A stretch of 64,000 nucleotides of DNA from CADEED01 sp039931065 (lineage in GTDB: Bacteria; Pseudomonadota; Gammaproteobacteria; Steroidobacterales; Steroidobacteraceae): positions 16,669-80,668 of the forward strand of contig JBDTSP010000019.1 in NCBI GenBank assembly GCA_039931065.1, read 5' to 3'. The number at the start of each line of letters is the position of its first letter. Positions within the stretch are counted from its first letter, which is position 1. Position numbers and translations under genes: made by a program. The notes under the pieces are model-generated. The model saw only the letters and a list, made by a program, of their open reading frames with translations. It was not told the DNA's origin and made no database searches. Below, piece after piece: positions 16,401-23,843 of the stretch.

Positions 16401-17711
16401 TCATTCAATGCTCTTGCCGATCCGGCCCCAATTGAACAGGCTGGAACGCTGCGTATCGAAATTGAACCAGATCCGGGTCGCTTTGCCGACCAGATTCTGA
16501 TCGGGGACCAATCCCCAGACGCGGCTGTCGGCGCTGTTGTCGCGATTGTCACCGATCATCAGGTAGTGCCCGGCCGGCACCACGTCGAAAACGTAGTCAT
16601 TGCTGTCGCCTGTGCCCGGCGCGGCCGATTCCTGACAAACCCAGCCGCCGATTTCCCGCGCGATGTGTTTGCGGTCGCAGTTCAGCAGCGGGTCTGGGTT
16701 GCCCGACATAGCGTAATTGCGCGCTCCCTGCAGGCCGATCGGCGACGGGCAAGACATGACCTGATGGGTGTGCTGCCCGAGAACTTCGGTGGATAGACGC
16801 ACGCCCGAATAACAACCGTCGGCGAAAGTGCCGTTGCTCTCGAGTTCGATCGTCTGGCCATTCACGATGAGGTGGTCATCGTGAATTTCGATGCGGTCGC
16901 CCGGCAGGCCTACCAGGCGCTTGATGTAGTTGATCTTCGGATCGGGCGGATAACGGAACACCACCACGTCGCCGCGCTGCGGCGAACCCGTATCGATGAA
17001 TTTCTCATTGAGCACCGGCAGGCGCAGGCCGTACGCGAATTTGTTCACCACGATGAAGTCGCCGTCGAGCAGCGTGGGCATCATCGAATCGGAAGGAATG
17101 CGAAATGGCTCGAAGATGAACGCGCGCACGATCAGCACGATGAACGCCACCGGGAAGAAGCTGCGTGCGTAATCGACGGTGCCGGGTTCGGGCAGCTTCG
17201 GATCGCGCTTCTTTCGAAACACGAAATGGTCGACGGCCCAGACCACGCCCGTCGCGACCGACAGCAGGAACAGGACCAGGCTGAAGTCGAGCGTCTCGGC
17301 GCTGATCATGCGCACGACCACGGCGACCACCAGGAGCGGCAACACCGCATAGGCGGCGCGCACCAGCGGCGGATCCTTGACGTCGGCGGAACCTGCGGCC
17401 GCGACCCGGCGCGGCGCCAGGAACCAGCTGTCGATCGCGCACCACAGGCCGATGGGCGCCGCGAACCAGCTGAGCGGAATCGCGACTTCCTTCACCCAGC
17501 CGAACACCACGTTCGTGCCGATGTACCGCATCAACGCGATGATCGTCACCGGCAGCAGGTAGTAGCAGACGCGCACCCACTGGGGACCCGGGGCCGGCTC
17601 GCCCGCTTCGTTTCGGGGCCGCTTCGGTTCCTGGACAAACTTGTCGTACAGGCAAATCAACGCGACGGGGATCAACAGCCAGGCGCCAATCATGGTCAGT
17701 GTGTTGGACAT
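16401..17711 (-). CDS. lepB: LepB, signal peptidase I with triplicated membrane hairpin
   Basis: Cleaves signal peptides on the periplasmic side of the inner membrane. Catalytic Ser209 lies in PSDSMMPTLL and Lys264 in NYIKRLVGLPGD. Later boxes are GHYLMIGDNRDNSADSR and LVGKATRIWF. It is 436 residues, against ~324 in E. coli. The extra ~140 residues are N-terminal: the unit 'helix, (Y/I/V)D.(F/W), basic loop, helix with Pro and a closing Arg' occurs three times (about 15-64, 85-134, 150-199), of which only the third corresponds to the E. coli TM1-TM2 pair. Paired with lepA, as usual. Confidence 0.95.
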   Translation of the reverse strand: MSNTLTMIGAWLLIPVALICLYDKFVQEPKRPRNEAGEPAPGPQWVRVCYYLLPVTIIALMRYIGTNVVFGWVKEVAIPLSWFAAPIGLWCAIDSWFLAPRRVAAAGSADVKDPPLVRAAYAVLPLLVVAVVVRMISAETLDFSLVLFLLSVATGVVWAVDHFVFRKKRDPKLPEPGTVDYARSFFPVAFIVLIVRAFIFEPFRIPSDSMMPTLLDGDFIVVNKFAYGLRLPVLNEKFIDTGSPQRGDVVVFRYPPDPKINYIKRLVGLPGDRIEIHDDHLIVNGQTIELESNGTFADGCYSGVRLSTEVLGQHTHQVMSCPSPIGLQGARNYAMSGNPDPLLNCDRKHIAREIGGWVCQESAAPGTGDSNDYVFDVVPAGHYLMIGDNRDNSADSRVWGLVPDQNLVGKATRIWFNFDTQRSSLFNWGRIGKSIE

Positions 17712-17717
17712 GAGCGC

Positions 17718-19511
17718 CTACTTTTTCCCGATCTTGAGCACGGCAAGGAACGCTTCCTGGGGAATCTCCACTGAGCCGACCTGCTTCATGCGCTTCTTGC
17801 CCTCTTTCTGCTTCTCGAGCAGCTTCTTCTTGCGAGAAATGTCGCCGCCGTAACACTTGGCCAACACGTTTTTGCGCAGTGCCTTGACCGTCGAACGCGC
17901 GATGATATGGCTGCCGATCGCCGCCTGCACCGCCACCTCGAACATCTGGCGCGGAATCAGTTCCTGCATCTTGTCGACCATCTCGCGGCCACGTTGATAG
18001 GCGCTGTCCTTGTGCACGATCATCGCCAACGCGTCGACCTTGTCGTCGTTGATGAGGATGTCGAGCTTCACGAGCGGCGCATCTTCGAAGTGACTGAAGT
18101 CGTAGTCGAACGAGGCATAACCGCGGCTGGTGGATTTGAGGCGGTCGAAGAAATCCAGCACCACTTCCGCCAGCGGCATCTCGTACTGCAGCGACACCTG
18201 GTTACCGACGTACAACATCTTCTTCTGTCGTCCGCGTTTCTCGTTGCAGAGCTTGAGCACGCCACCGACGTGATCCGGCGGCACCAGGATGTTGGCGATG
18301 ATGATGGGCTCGCGCAACTCGTCGATCTTGTCGACCGGCGGTAGTTTGGTCGGGTTGTCGACGAACGAGACCACACCGTCGGTGGTCTTCACTTCGTAGA
18401 TGACCGTCGGGGCGCTGGTGATCAGCTCGATCTGGTATTCGCGCTCGAGCCGCTCCTGCACGATGTCCATGTGCAGCAGGCCGAGGAAACCGACGCGGAA
18501 GCCGAAGCCGAGCGCGCCTGAGACTTCCGGCTCGTAATGCAGAGCGGAGTCGTTGAGGCGCAGCTTCGCCAGTGCGTCGCGGAATTTTTCGTAGTCGTCG
18601 GAAACGATCGGGAACATGCCCGCGAACACGCGCGGCTGGACCTGCTTGAAACCCGGCACCGGCTCCGTGGCCTGCTTGTGTTCGAGCGTGATCGTGTCGC
18701 CGACCGGCGCGCCGTCGATTTCCTTGATGCCGGCGATGACGAAACCCACATCGCCCGGGCCGAGCAGGTTCGCCGGCACGGACTTCGGAGTGAAGCGGCC
18801 GAGCTTGTCGACCTGGTGCGTGCGTCCGGTCGACATCACGCGGATCTTGTCATTGACTTTGATGCTGCCGTTGAAGATGCGCACCAGCGTCACGACGCCG
18901 ACGTAGTTGTCGAACCACGAATCGACGATCAATGCCTGCAGCGGCGCGTCCGGATCGCCCTTCGGCTGCGGAATGCGCGCCACGAGCATCTCGAGCAGTT
19001 CGGGCACGCCTTCGCCGGTCTTGGCGGAGACCAGGCAGGCATCGGTGGCGGAGATTCCGATGATCTCTTCGATTTCCTTCACCACGCGCTGCGGGTCGGC
19101 CGACGGCAGGTCGATCTTGTTGATCACGGGCACGACTTCGAGGCCCTGGCTGATCGCCGTGTTGCAGTTCGCGACGCTCTGCGCCTCGACTCCCTGCGAG
19201 GCATCGACCACCAACAAGGCGCCGTCGCAGGCCGCGAGCGAGCGCGACACTTCATAGGAGAAGTCGACGTGCCCGGGCGTGTCGATGAGGTTCAGCTGGT
19301 AACGCTCGCCGTCTTTGGCGTTGTAATAGAGAGTGACCGCCTGCGCCTTGATCGTGATGCCGCGCTCACGTTCGAGTTCGAGGGAGTCCAGCACCTGGTC
19401 CTGCATCTCGCGGGCTTCGAGGCCGCCGCAGAGCTGGATGAGTCGGTCGGCCAGGGTGGATTTGCCGTGGTCGACGTGGGCGATGATCGAAAAGTTACGT
19501 GTCCGTTGCAT
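17718..19511 (-). CDS. lepA: LepA (elongation factor 4), translational GTPase
   Basis: 597 residues starting MQRTRNFSIIAHVDHGKSTLADRL (P-loop AHVDHGKS). DTPGHVDFSYEV is G3 and NKIDLPSADP is G4. Domain II lies around LVRIFNGSIKVNDKI. The LepA-specific region includes GFLGLLHMDIVQERLEREY, and the C-terminal domain ends in KQKEGKKRMKQVGSVEIPQEAF. The ATG at 19511 is preferred because the family always starts close before the P-loop; the extra 46 codons upstream have no LepA character. Followed by lepB after 6 bp. Confidence 0.97.
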   Translation of the reverse strand: MQRTRNFSIIAHVDHGKSTLADRLIQLCGGLEAREMQDQVLDSLELERERGITIKAQAVTLYYNAKDGERYQLNLIDTPGHVDFSYEVSRSLAACDGALLVVDASQGVEAQSVANCNTAISQGLEVVPVINKIDLPSADPQRVVKEIEEIIGISATDACLVSAKTGEGVPELLEMLVARIPQPKGDPDAPLQALIVDSWFDNYVGVVTLVRIFNGSIKVNDKIRVMSTGRTHQVDKLGRFTPKSVPANLLGPGDVGFVIAGIKEIDGAPVGDTITLEHKQATEPVPGFKQVQPRVFAGMFPIVSDDYEKFRDALAKLRLNDSALHYEPEVSGALGFGFRVGFLGLLHMDIVQERLEREYQIELITSAPTVIYEVKTTDGVVSFVDNPTKLPPVDKIDELREPIIIANILVPPDHVGGVLKLCNEKRGRQKKMLYVGNQVSLQYEMPLAEVVLDFFDRLKSTSRGYASFDYDFSHFEDAPLVKLDILINDDKVDALAMIVHKDSAYQRGREMVDKMQELIPRQMFEVAVQAAIGSHIIARSTVKALRKNVLAKCYGGDISRKKKLLEKQKEGKKRMKQVGSVEIPQEAFLAVLKIGKK

Positions 19512-19576
19512 CAGGTGAGGTCGGCCTGCCGCCGTACCTTTGGAAGCGCGATTGCTCCACCCGGCACCGGCAAAAA

Positions 19577-19846
19577 CTAGCGCGGGAGTATAGCGGGGGC
19601 GCGCCCTACGAGCCTTAAAAGTTCGTTGGAATTCAGCGTGTAATGACAAACGACGCTGCCATCGAGCAGCAGCACCGGTACCTTGAGCCCAAACTGCCGG
19701 GTCAGCTCCGGGTCGGAGTCGACATCGACGATGGAAACCGGCGGGATGGTCTGTGCGCGTTCGAGCCCGGCGAGCTCGAGCAGCATGTCTTCACAGAGGT
19801 GGCAGCCCTCGCGGCTCAGGACCACGAGACCGGCCGGCAGGGCCAT
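19577..19846 (-). CDS. Glutaredoxin-like protein (DUF836)
   Basis: 89 residues of thioredoxin fold. The redox motif is CHLC (residues 15-18) in LSREGCHLCEDML, and the cis-Pro is in LKVPVLLLDG. This matches the short glutaredoxin-like DUF836 family, often found next to rpoE-rse genes or lepA. The ATG at 19846 lies 14 bp after the rseB stop; longer reading frames upstream overlap rseB. A thiol-disulfide role is likely; the partner is unknown. Confidence 0.85.
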   Translation of the reverse strand: MALPAGLVVLSREGCHLCEDMLLELAGLERAQTIPPVSIVDVDSDPELTRQFGLKVPVLLLDGSVVCHYTLNSNELLRLVGRAPAILPR

Positions 19847-19860
19847 GACTTGCAGCCGCT

Positions 19861-20886
19861 CTACTTGCGACGCGGCGTGGCCGGCGCCAGGCCCAGCCCT
19901 TCCGTGGCCGAAGCAGCGCCCTTGGAGGCTTTGACCTGCTTGGCGATCAGCTCGACCGTGCTCGGAGGTACTTCGCCAACCGCGGTGATCTGATGGCCGT
20001 CGACGACGGTGGAATACGCGGACGACGAGCCCACGCGCGCCGGACCTTCTGCGCCCGCCGAATTTGCCGGGCGCGCCTCGACGAATACCGAGACCGAGGC
20101 GATGCCGTCGGTATAAACCAGATGTGCGACGGGCTCGCTCGATCCGGGCATTGCCTGTGCCGAGCGGGTCGCCATGCGGAAGCCGGGCGGCAATCTCATC
20201 GCTTCCCACAATGCGGGCGGCACCGTGCTGGCCACTTGCCGTTCGGCACGCAGCCAGGTGTAGGTGGACGCGTCCATCTGCGGTTTGAACATGGAATCGG
20301 GAATGCGCTCGGGCAGATCGATGTTCGAAAACACGATCTGCTCGATCACCTGGCCGGAATGATCGCAGAGCTGGGTCTTGAGCGGCATCGAAGTCTGCTC
20401 GTCGATCCACAGACGATACCCGTAGCGATATTCGTCGCGCGGATGCAGCGCAACCACGCGCGTGGTGCGACCGAGCAGGCGCTCGCGTTCACCGCCGCGG
20501 ATTTCATAGACGAGCGCGTCACCCTGATCCAGCGAAGGAAGCGCGCCGAGCAGCGGACCGTCGGGAGCGCGCCGCTCGACCAGCACTTCGCGCCGGTCCG
20601 GGAAATAACAGGTGAGTTCGTTACCCTCGCGAATGAATTCGCGGCCCGGGCCATCGAGCGAGAGCAGCCGCTCGGATACATCGCCGCCGCGGACACGGTG
20701 GATGATGCGCAAGGTTTCGACGCGGCCGCCGTGATTGTGCGTGAACACGCCGATGTAGTTGCGCGTGGTGAGCGCGTGATTCATGCGCTCCAGCCACTCC
20801 TTGGGCTCGGCGCCCAATGCCACGCCGACTCCGATCAGGAACGTGAGCGCGGCAACACGAGCGGTGACGGCGCGATCAAGGCGCAT
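19861..20886 (-). CDS. rseB: RseB/MucB, periplasmic sigma-E regulator
   Basis: 341 residues with a signal peptide (RAALTFLIGVGVALGA-like stretch, cleavage about residue 26). The N-terminal MucB/RseB domain begins WLERMNHALTTRNYIGVFTHNHGGRVETLRI, and a C-terminal domain starts around LPPGFRMATRS. RseB binds RseA in the periplasm, shields it from DegS, and is thought to sense mislocalised lipoproteins or LPS. The start overlaps rseA by 11 bp. There is an unusual Pro/Lys-rich end (GLAPATPRRK). Confidence 0.92.
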   Translation of the reverse strand: MRLDRAVTARVAALTFLIGVGVALGAEPKEWLERMNHALTTRNYIGVFTHNHGGRVETLRIIHRVRGGDVSERLLSLDGPGREFIREGNELTCYFPDRREVLVERRAPDGPLLGALPSLDQGDALVYEIRGGERERLLGRTTRVVALHPRDEYRYGYRLWIDEQTSMPLKTQLCDHSGQVIEQIVFSNIDLPERIPDSMFKPQMDASTYTWLRAERQVASTVPPALWEAMRLPPGFRMATRSAQAMPGSSEPVAHLVYTDGIASVSVFVEARPANSAGAEGPARVGSSSAYSTVVDGHQITAVGEVPPSTVELIAKQVKASKGAASATEGLGLAPATPRRK

Positions 20887-21658
20887 CTGTGGACCTCGCC
20901 GCGGCCGGCGGTCTGATCTCGGTTACGCCCGGCGCGTCGGCCGAGTTCTCGGAGGAAACCAGACCGAGCAGCGCCATGCGGCGCGACAGCGGACCGGAAT
21001 ACTCGCTGTGAGCGACCACGTAGTTCGCGAGCCGCGCCGAATGGGCGAATTTGGCCTGCGAGCTCGGAGCGGGTGTGACGTAGAGATCCGGTTCGCCGTT
21101 CGACGCGCGCTCTTCCTGAACGGTCGAGCTGATGGAAGGCGACGAATTGAGCGCGACGGTGGTGCCGACGGTTTCGGGCGCGAGCACGACCGTCTGCGGA
21201 ACGGCGTTGCCGGCGACCATGGAATTGGCGGGCTCGGAGTTGCGCAACCAGAAGATCGAGGTGGCCGCGACGCCGGCGGCGATGCTGGCGCCAAGCACCG
21301 GGCGCGCGAAACGCATGAAGCGAGCACCGGCCGCAAGCTGGGTGCCCTGAGTGGTGACGACCGATGAACGGGTGCCGGTGGCGGCCGCGTCGATGGCGAC
21401 GCCATCGCCGTAAGTAACTTCCTGGGAGATCGAACTCTGCACGCGCCAAGCCACTCGATCGTGCAATGCGACGCCGCGTTCGGCGCGCAGCGCGGCGCCG
21501 ATCATCGCGAAACGTGACCACTGGGAACGGAGCGCCTCATCGCGAGTCAGGCGGCGCGCGAGCAATTCGCATTCAGCGCCCGGCAGTTCGTTGTCGAACA
21601 TCGCGGAAAGCTGACTCACTCTTTCGTGAAGGCTTTCGCTCTGGCTCTCGTCGCTCAT
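20876..21658 (-). CDS. rseA: RseA-type anti-sigma-E factor
   Basis: 260 residues. The cytoplasmic N-terminus (SQLSAMFDNELPGAECELLARRLTRDEALRSQWSRFAMIGAALR) matches the RseA/MucA sigma-binding domain. A membrane helix lies around residues 120-140 (VLGASIAAGVAATSIFWL). The periplasmic C-terminal part is low complexity and ends with a stretch containing LANYVVAHSEYSGPLSRRMAL, the RseB-binding-like end. RseA holds sigma-E at the membrane until cleaved by DegS and RseP. Overlaps the rpoE stop by 4 bp (ATGA). Confidence 0.92.
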   Translation of the reverse strand: MSDESQSESLHERVSQLSAMFDNELPGAECELLARRLTRDEALRSQWSRFAMIGAALRAERGVALHDRVAWRVQSSISQEVTYGDGVAIDAAATGTRSSVVTTQGTQLAAGARFMRFARPVLGASIAAGVAATSIFWLRNSEPANSMVAGNAVPQTVVLAPETVGTTVALNSSPSISSTVQEERASNGEPDLYVTPAPSSQAKFAHSARLANYVVAHSEYSGPLSRRMALLGLVSSENSADAPGVTEIRPPAAARSTDAP

Positions 21659-22269
21659 ACCATTTCCTCGGTGCGGCCGAGGCCGCCTTCAAAAACTTCA
21701 CGCAGGCGCTTGTCGATGGCCTCGCGTGCTCGAAAAATTCGTGAACGAACCGTACCGACCGGACATTCCATGGCAGCAGCGATCTCTTCGTAGCTCAAGC
21801 CATCCAGTTCACGCAGCACGATCGCCGTCTTCAGTTCTTCAGGCAACGCATCGATCGCAGAGTTCACGATCAGTCGAATTTCTTCGGTGAGGGCCATACC
21901 CTCCGGTGTGTCGGGATCCTGAAGCCGGGCTTGCACGCTGTGCGATTCCTCGGGGTCGGTCAGGTCAAGGTCGTAACGAATCGGGCTTCGATCACGCGAA
22001 GCGAGACTGTTCTTGGCGGTGTTGATAGCGATGCGATACATCCAGGTATAAAAGGCGCTGTCGCCGCGAAACTGCGGTAATGCCCGATAAGCTTTGATGA
22101 AGGCTTCCTGTGCAATGTCTTCCGCTTCGGCCGGATTGCGCACGTACCGCAACACCAGCTTCACCACCTTGTGCTGGTACTTGCGCACCAGCAGATCGAA
22201 CGCGCTCTTGTCACCGCGCTGCACGCGTCTGACGAGAACCAGGTCACTTTCGCTGTCTTCCGCCGTCAC
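21655..22269 (-). CDS. rpoE: RpoE, sigma-E (extracytoplasmic stress sigma factor)
   Basis: 204 residues with a GTG start at 22269 behind GGAG. Region 2 reads LVRKYQHKVVKLVLRYVRNPAEAEDIAQEAFIKAYRALPQFRGDSAFYTWMYRIAINTAKN, and region 4 reads LPEELKTAIVLRELDGLSYEEIAAAMECPVGTVRSRIFRAREAI. Both are nearly identical in pattern to E. coli RpoE. It starts the rpoE-rseA-rseB operon and has a likely self-recognised promoter just upstream (22297-22326). Confidence 0.97.
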   Translation of the reverse strand: MTAEDSESDLVLVRRVQRGDKSAFDLLVRKYQHKVVKLVLRYVRNPAEAEDIAQEAFIKAYRALPQFRGDSAFYTWMYRIAINTAKNSLASRDRSPIRYDLDLTDPEESHSVQARLQDPDTPEGMALTEEIRLIVNSAIDALPEELKTAIVLRELDGLSYEEIAAAMECPVGTVRSRIFRAREAIDKRLREVFEGGLGRTEEMV

Positions 22270-22296
22270 GGCAGCACTCCGGCTCCGTGCGAGCTG

Positions 22297-22326
22297 AATA
22301 GACCCTGAACGCCTGCAAAAGTTTCC
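22297..22326 (-). promoter_or_regulatory. Putative sigma-E autoregulatory promoter of rpoE
   Basis: On the minus strand GGAAACTT (22326-22319) is followed after 16 bp by TCTATT (22302-22297), about 28 bp before the rpoE start. The sigma-E consensus is GGAACTT, 15-17 bp, TCTGA. The -35 box has one extra A and the -10 box is a partial match. Confidence 0.4.
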
Positions 22327-22396
22327 TTTGCCGGCGTATCCAGTCGAATGATTTTTATAGCTACGTGACGCACTTCAAACCTTGGGCCGGATGGTA

Positions 22397-22873
22397 TCAG
22401 CCGCCTTCCGGGAACGCCCGGAACCGCCGGCACAGGCGCCGAAACTCGCCTTTCGGCTGCCGTCCGCCATCGATGAGAACGGATCGCATGCCGGCCGCGG
22501 TCCGGAACCGCAACACCAGCAGTCCGCCGAGCCGAAAAGACCCGCCCGCAAGCGTCGCGGGATGTGCACTGAGCGCGGCTCCGAGCAGCACTGTGAACTC
22601 ACCCCGGTCCGCCCATTCCAGCGCCCGCACCGATCCGCTTCCCAACAACAGAACACAGCGGCGGATGGCGAATGCGTTCGCCGTGGCGAGCACCAGACAG
22701 ATCGCGACGCGCACCAGCCACGGAATTGCGACCGCGAACGCCACGACTGCGCACGCGAGGACGAGCCAGCCGATCCAGAGCGCAGCCGAGCGTGGCGATG
22801 CGAGAAGATCAATTCGTTTGCATGGCGCGGCACAGAGCCGCGTGACGGGGATCTTCGGGGACATCGCCCGCAA
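22397..22873 (-). CDS. ygfX: YgfX-like inner-membrane protein
   Basis: Up to 158 residues with two close membrane helices (AALWIGWLVLACAVVAFAVAIPWLVRVAICLVLATANAF-type stretch, about residues 30-68) and a short soluble end rich in Arg. Size, topology and its place directly after sdhE match YgfX, the partner of YgfY/SdhE in E. coli, described as a membrane protein affecting MreB/FtsZ. The start is uncertain: the open frame begins 65 bp inside sdhE, and a start near the sdhE stop (about 22810) is possible. Confidence 0.7.
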   Translation of the reverse strand: MRAMSPKIPVTRLCAAPCKRIDLLASPRSAALWIGWLVLACAVVAFAVAIPWLVRVAICLVLATANAFAIRRCVLLLGSGSVRALEWADRGEFTVLLGAALSAHPATLAGGSFRLGGLLVLRFRTAAGMRSVLIDGGRQPKGEFRRLCRRFRAFPEGG

Positions 22874-23051
22874 TGAGATAGCGCGCGATGTCGGGGTCGG
22901 GCAATTCGAGAAACTCCACGAAGGCCGCGCGTTCGTCGCTTGCCGAGAGAGCGAATCGATTCTGTAAAAAACGCAGCAGCAGGAAATCGAGTTCCTTCAT
23001 GCCGCGACGGCAGCGCCACTCGAGTTTCCGGAATTCGACCGAATGCGTCAC
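22809..23051 (-). CDS. sdhE: SdhE, FAD assembly factor for succinate dehydrogenase
   Basis: 80 residues with the family signature RRGMKELDFLLLRFL (RGxxE region, residues 16-20), then FVEFLELPDPDIARYLIAGDVP. SdhE helps attach FAD covalently to SdhA. It lies 3 bp downstream of sdhB and ahead of a YgfX-like gene, so flavin assembly is co-transcribed with the enzyme. The annotation is well supported by motif, size and context. Confidence 0.93.
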   Translation of the reverse strand: MTHSVEFRKLEWRCRRGMKELDFLLLRFLQNRFALSASDERAAFVEFLELPDPDIARYLIAGDVPEDPRHAALCRAMQTN

Positions 23052-23054
23052 TTT

Positions 23055-23843
23055 TTAATGTTGCCGCTCGATCATCATCTTCTTGATCTCGGCGATCGCC
23101 TTGGCCGGGTTCAGATCCTTCGGGCAGGCCTCGGTGCAATTCATGATCGTGTGGCAGCGATACAGGCGGAACGGATCCTCGAGTTCGTCGAGGCGTTCGC
23201 CGGTCGCTTCATCGCGCGAATCGATGATCCACCGGTAGGCGGCGAGCAGCGCCGCGGGCCCGAGATAACGATCGCTGTTCCACCAGTAACTCGGACAGGA
23301 TGTGGAGCAACACGCGCACAGGATGCAGGCCGACGGACGATCGATCTTTTCCTGGTCTTCCTTCGATTGCGGGCGCTCGCGATCCGGCGGCGCCGGCGTG
23401 CGCGCCTGCAGCCACGGCTTCACCGCGGCGTACTGCGCGTAGAAATTGGTGAGGTCGGGAACCAGGTCCTTCACCACCGGCATGTGCGGCAGTGGATAGA
23501 TCTTCACGTCGCCCTTCACTTCATCACAGGCCTTGGTGCAGGCCAACGTGTTGAGGCCGCCGATGTTCATCGCGCAGCTGCCGCAGATTCCTTCCCGGCA
23601 GGAGCGGCGAAACGTCAGCGTGGAATCGATCTCGTTCTTGATCTTGAGCAATGCGTCGAGAACCATCGGACCGCAGGAATCCATGTCCAGTTCATAGGTG
23701 TCCATACGCGGGTTCTTGCCGCTGTCGGGATCGAAGCGGTAGATGACGAATTTGCGCACGAGTTTCGCGCCCGCGGGCGCCGTGTGCGTGATGCCGGCGG
23801 ACTTGTCGATCTTCGAATTCGCGGGCAGCGTGAACTCAACCAT
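23055..23843 (-). CDS. sdhB: SdhB, succinate dehydrogenase iron-sulfur subunit
   Basis: 262 residues. [2Fe-2S] cysteines lie in CREGICGSCAMNIGG and the following CTKAC region (about residues 75-110). [4Fe-4S] and [3Fe-4S] ligands lie in CILCACCSTSCPSYWW (about 173-188) and CHTIMNCTEACPKDLNP (about 230-246). It links FAD in SdhA to quinone in SdhCD. Its ATG shares one base with the sdhA stop. An N-terminal extension of ~20 residues before the usual start of the ferredoxin domain is present. Confidence 0.97.
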   Translation of the reverse strand: MVEFTLPANSKIDKSAGITHTAPAGAKLVRKFVIYRFDPDSGKNPRMDTYELDMDSCGPMVLDALLKIKNEIDSTLTFRRSCREGICGSCAMNIGGLNTLACTKACDEVKGDVKIYPLPHMPVVKDLVPDLTNFYAQYAAVKPWLQARTPAPPDRERPQSKEDQEKIDRPSACILCACCSTSCPSYWWNSDRYLGPAALLAAYRWIIDSRDEATGERLDELEDPFRLYRCHTIMNCTEACPKDLNPAKAIAEIKKMMIERQH

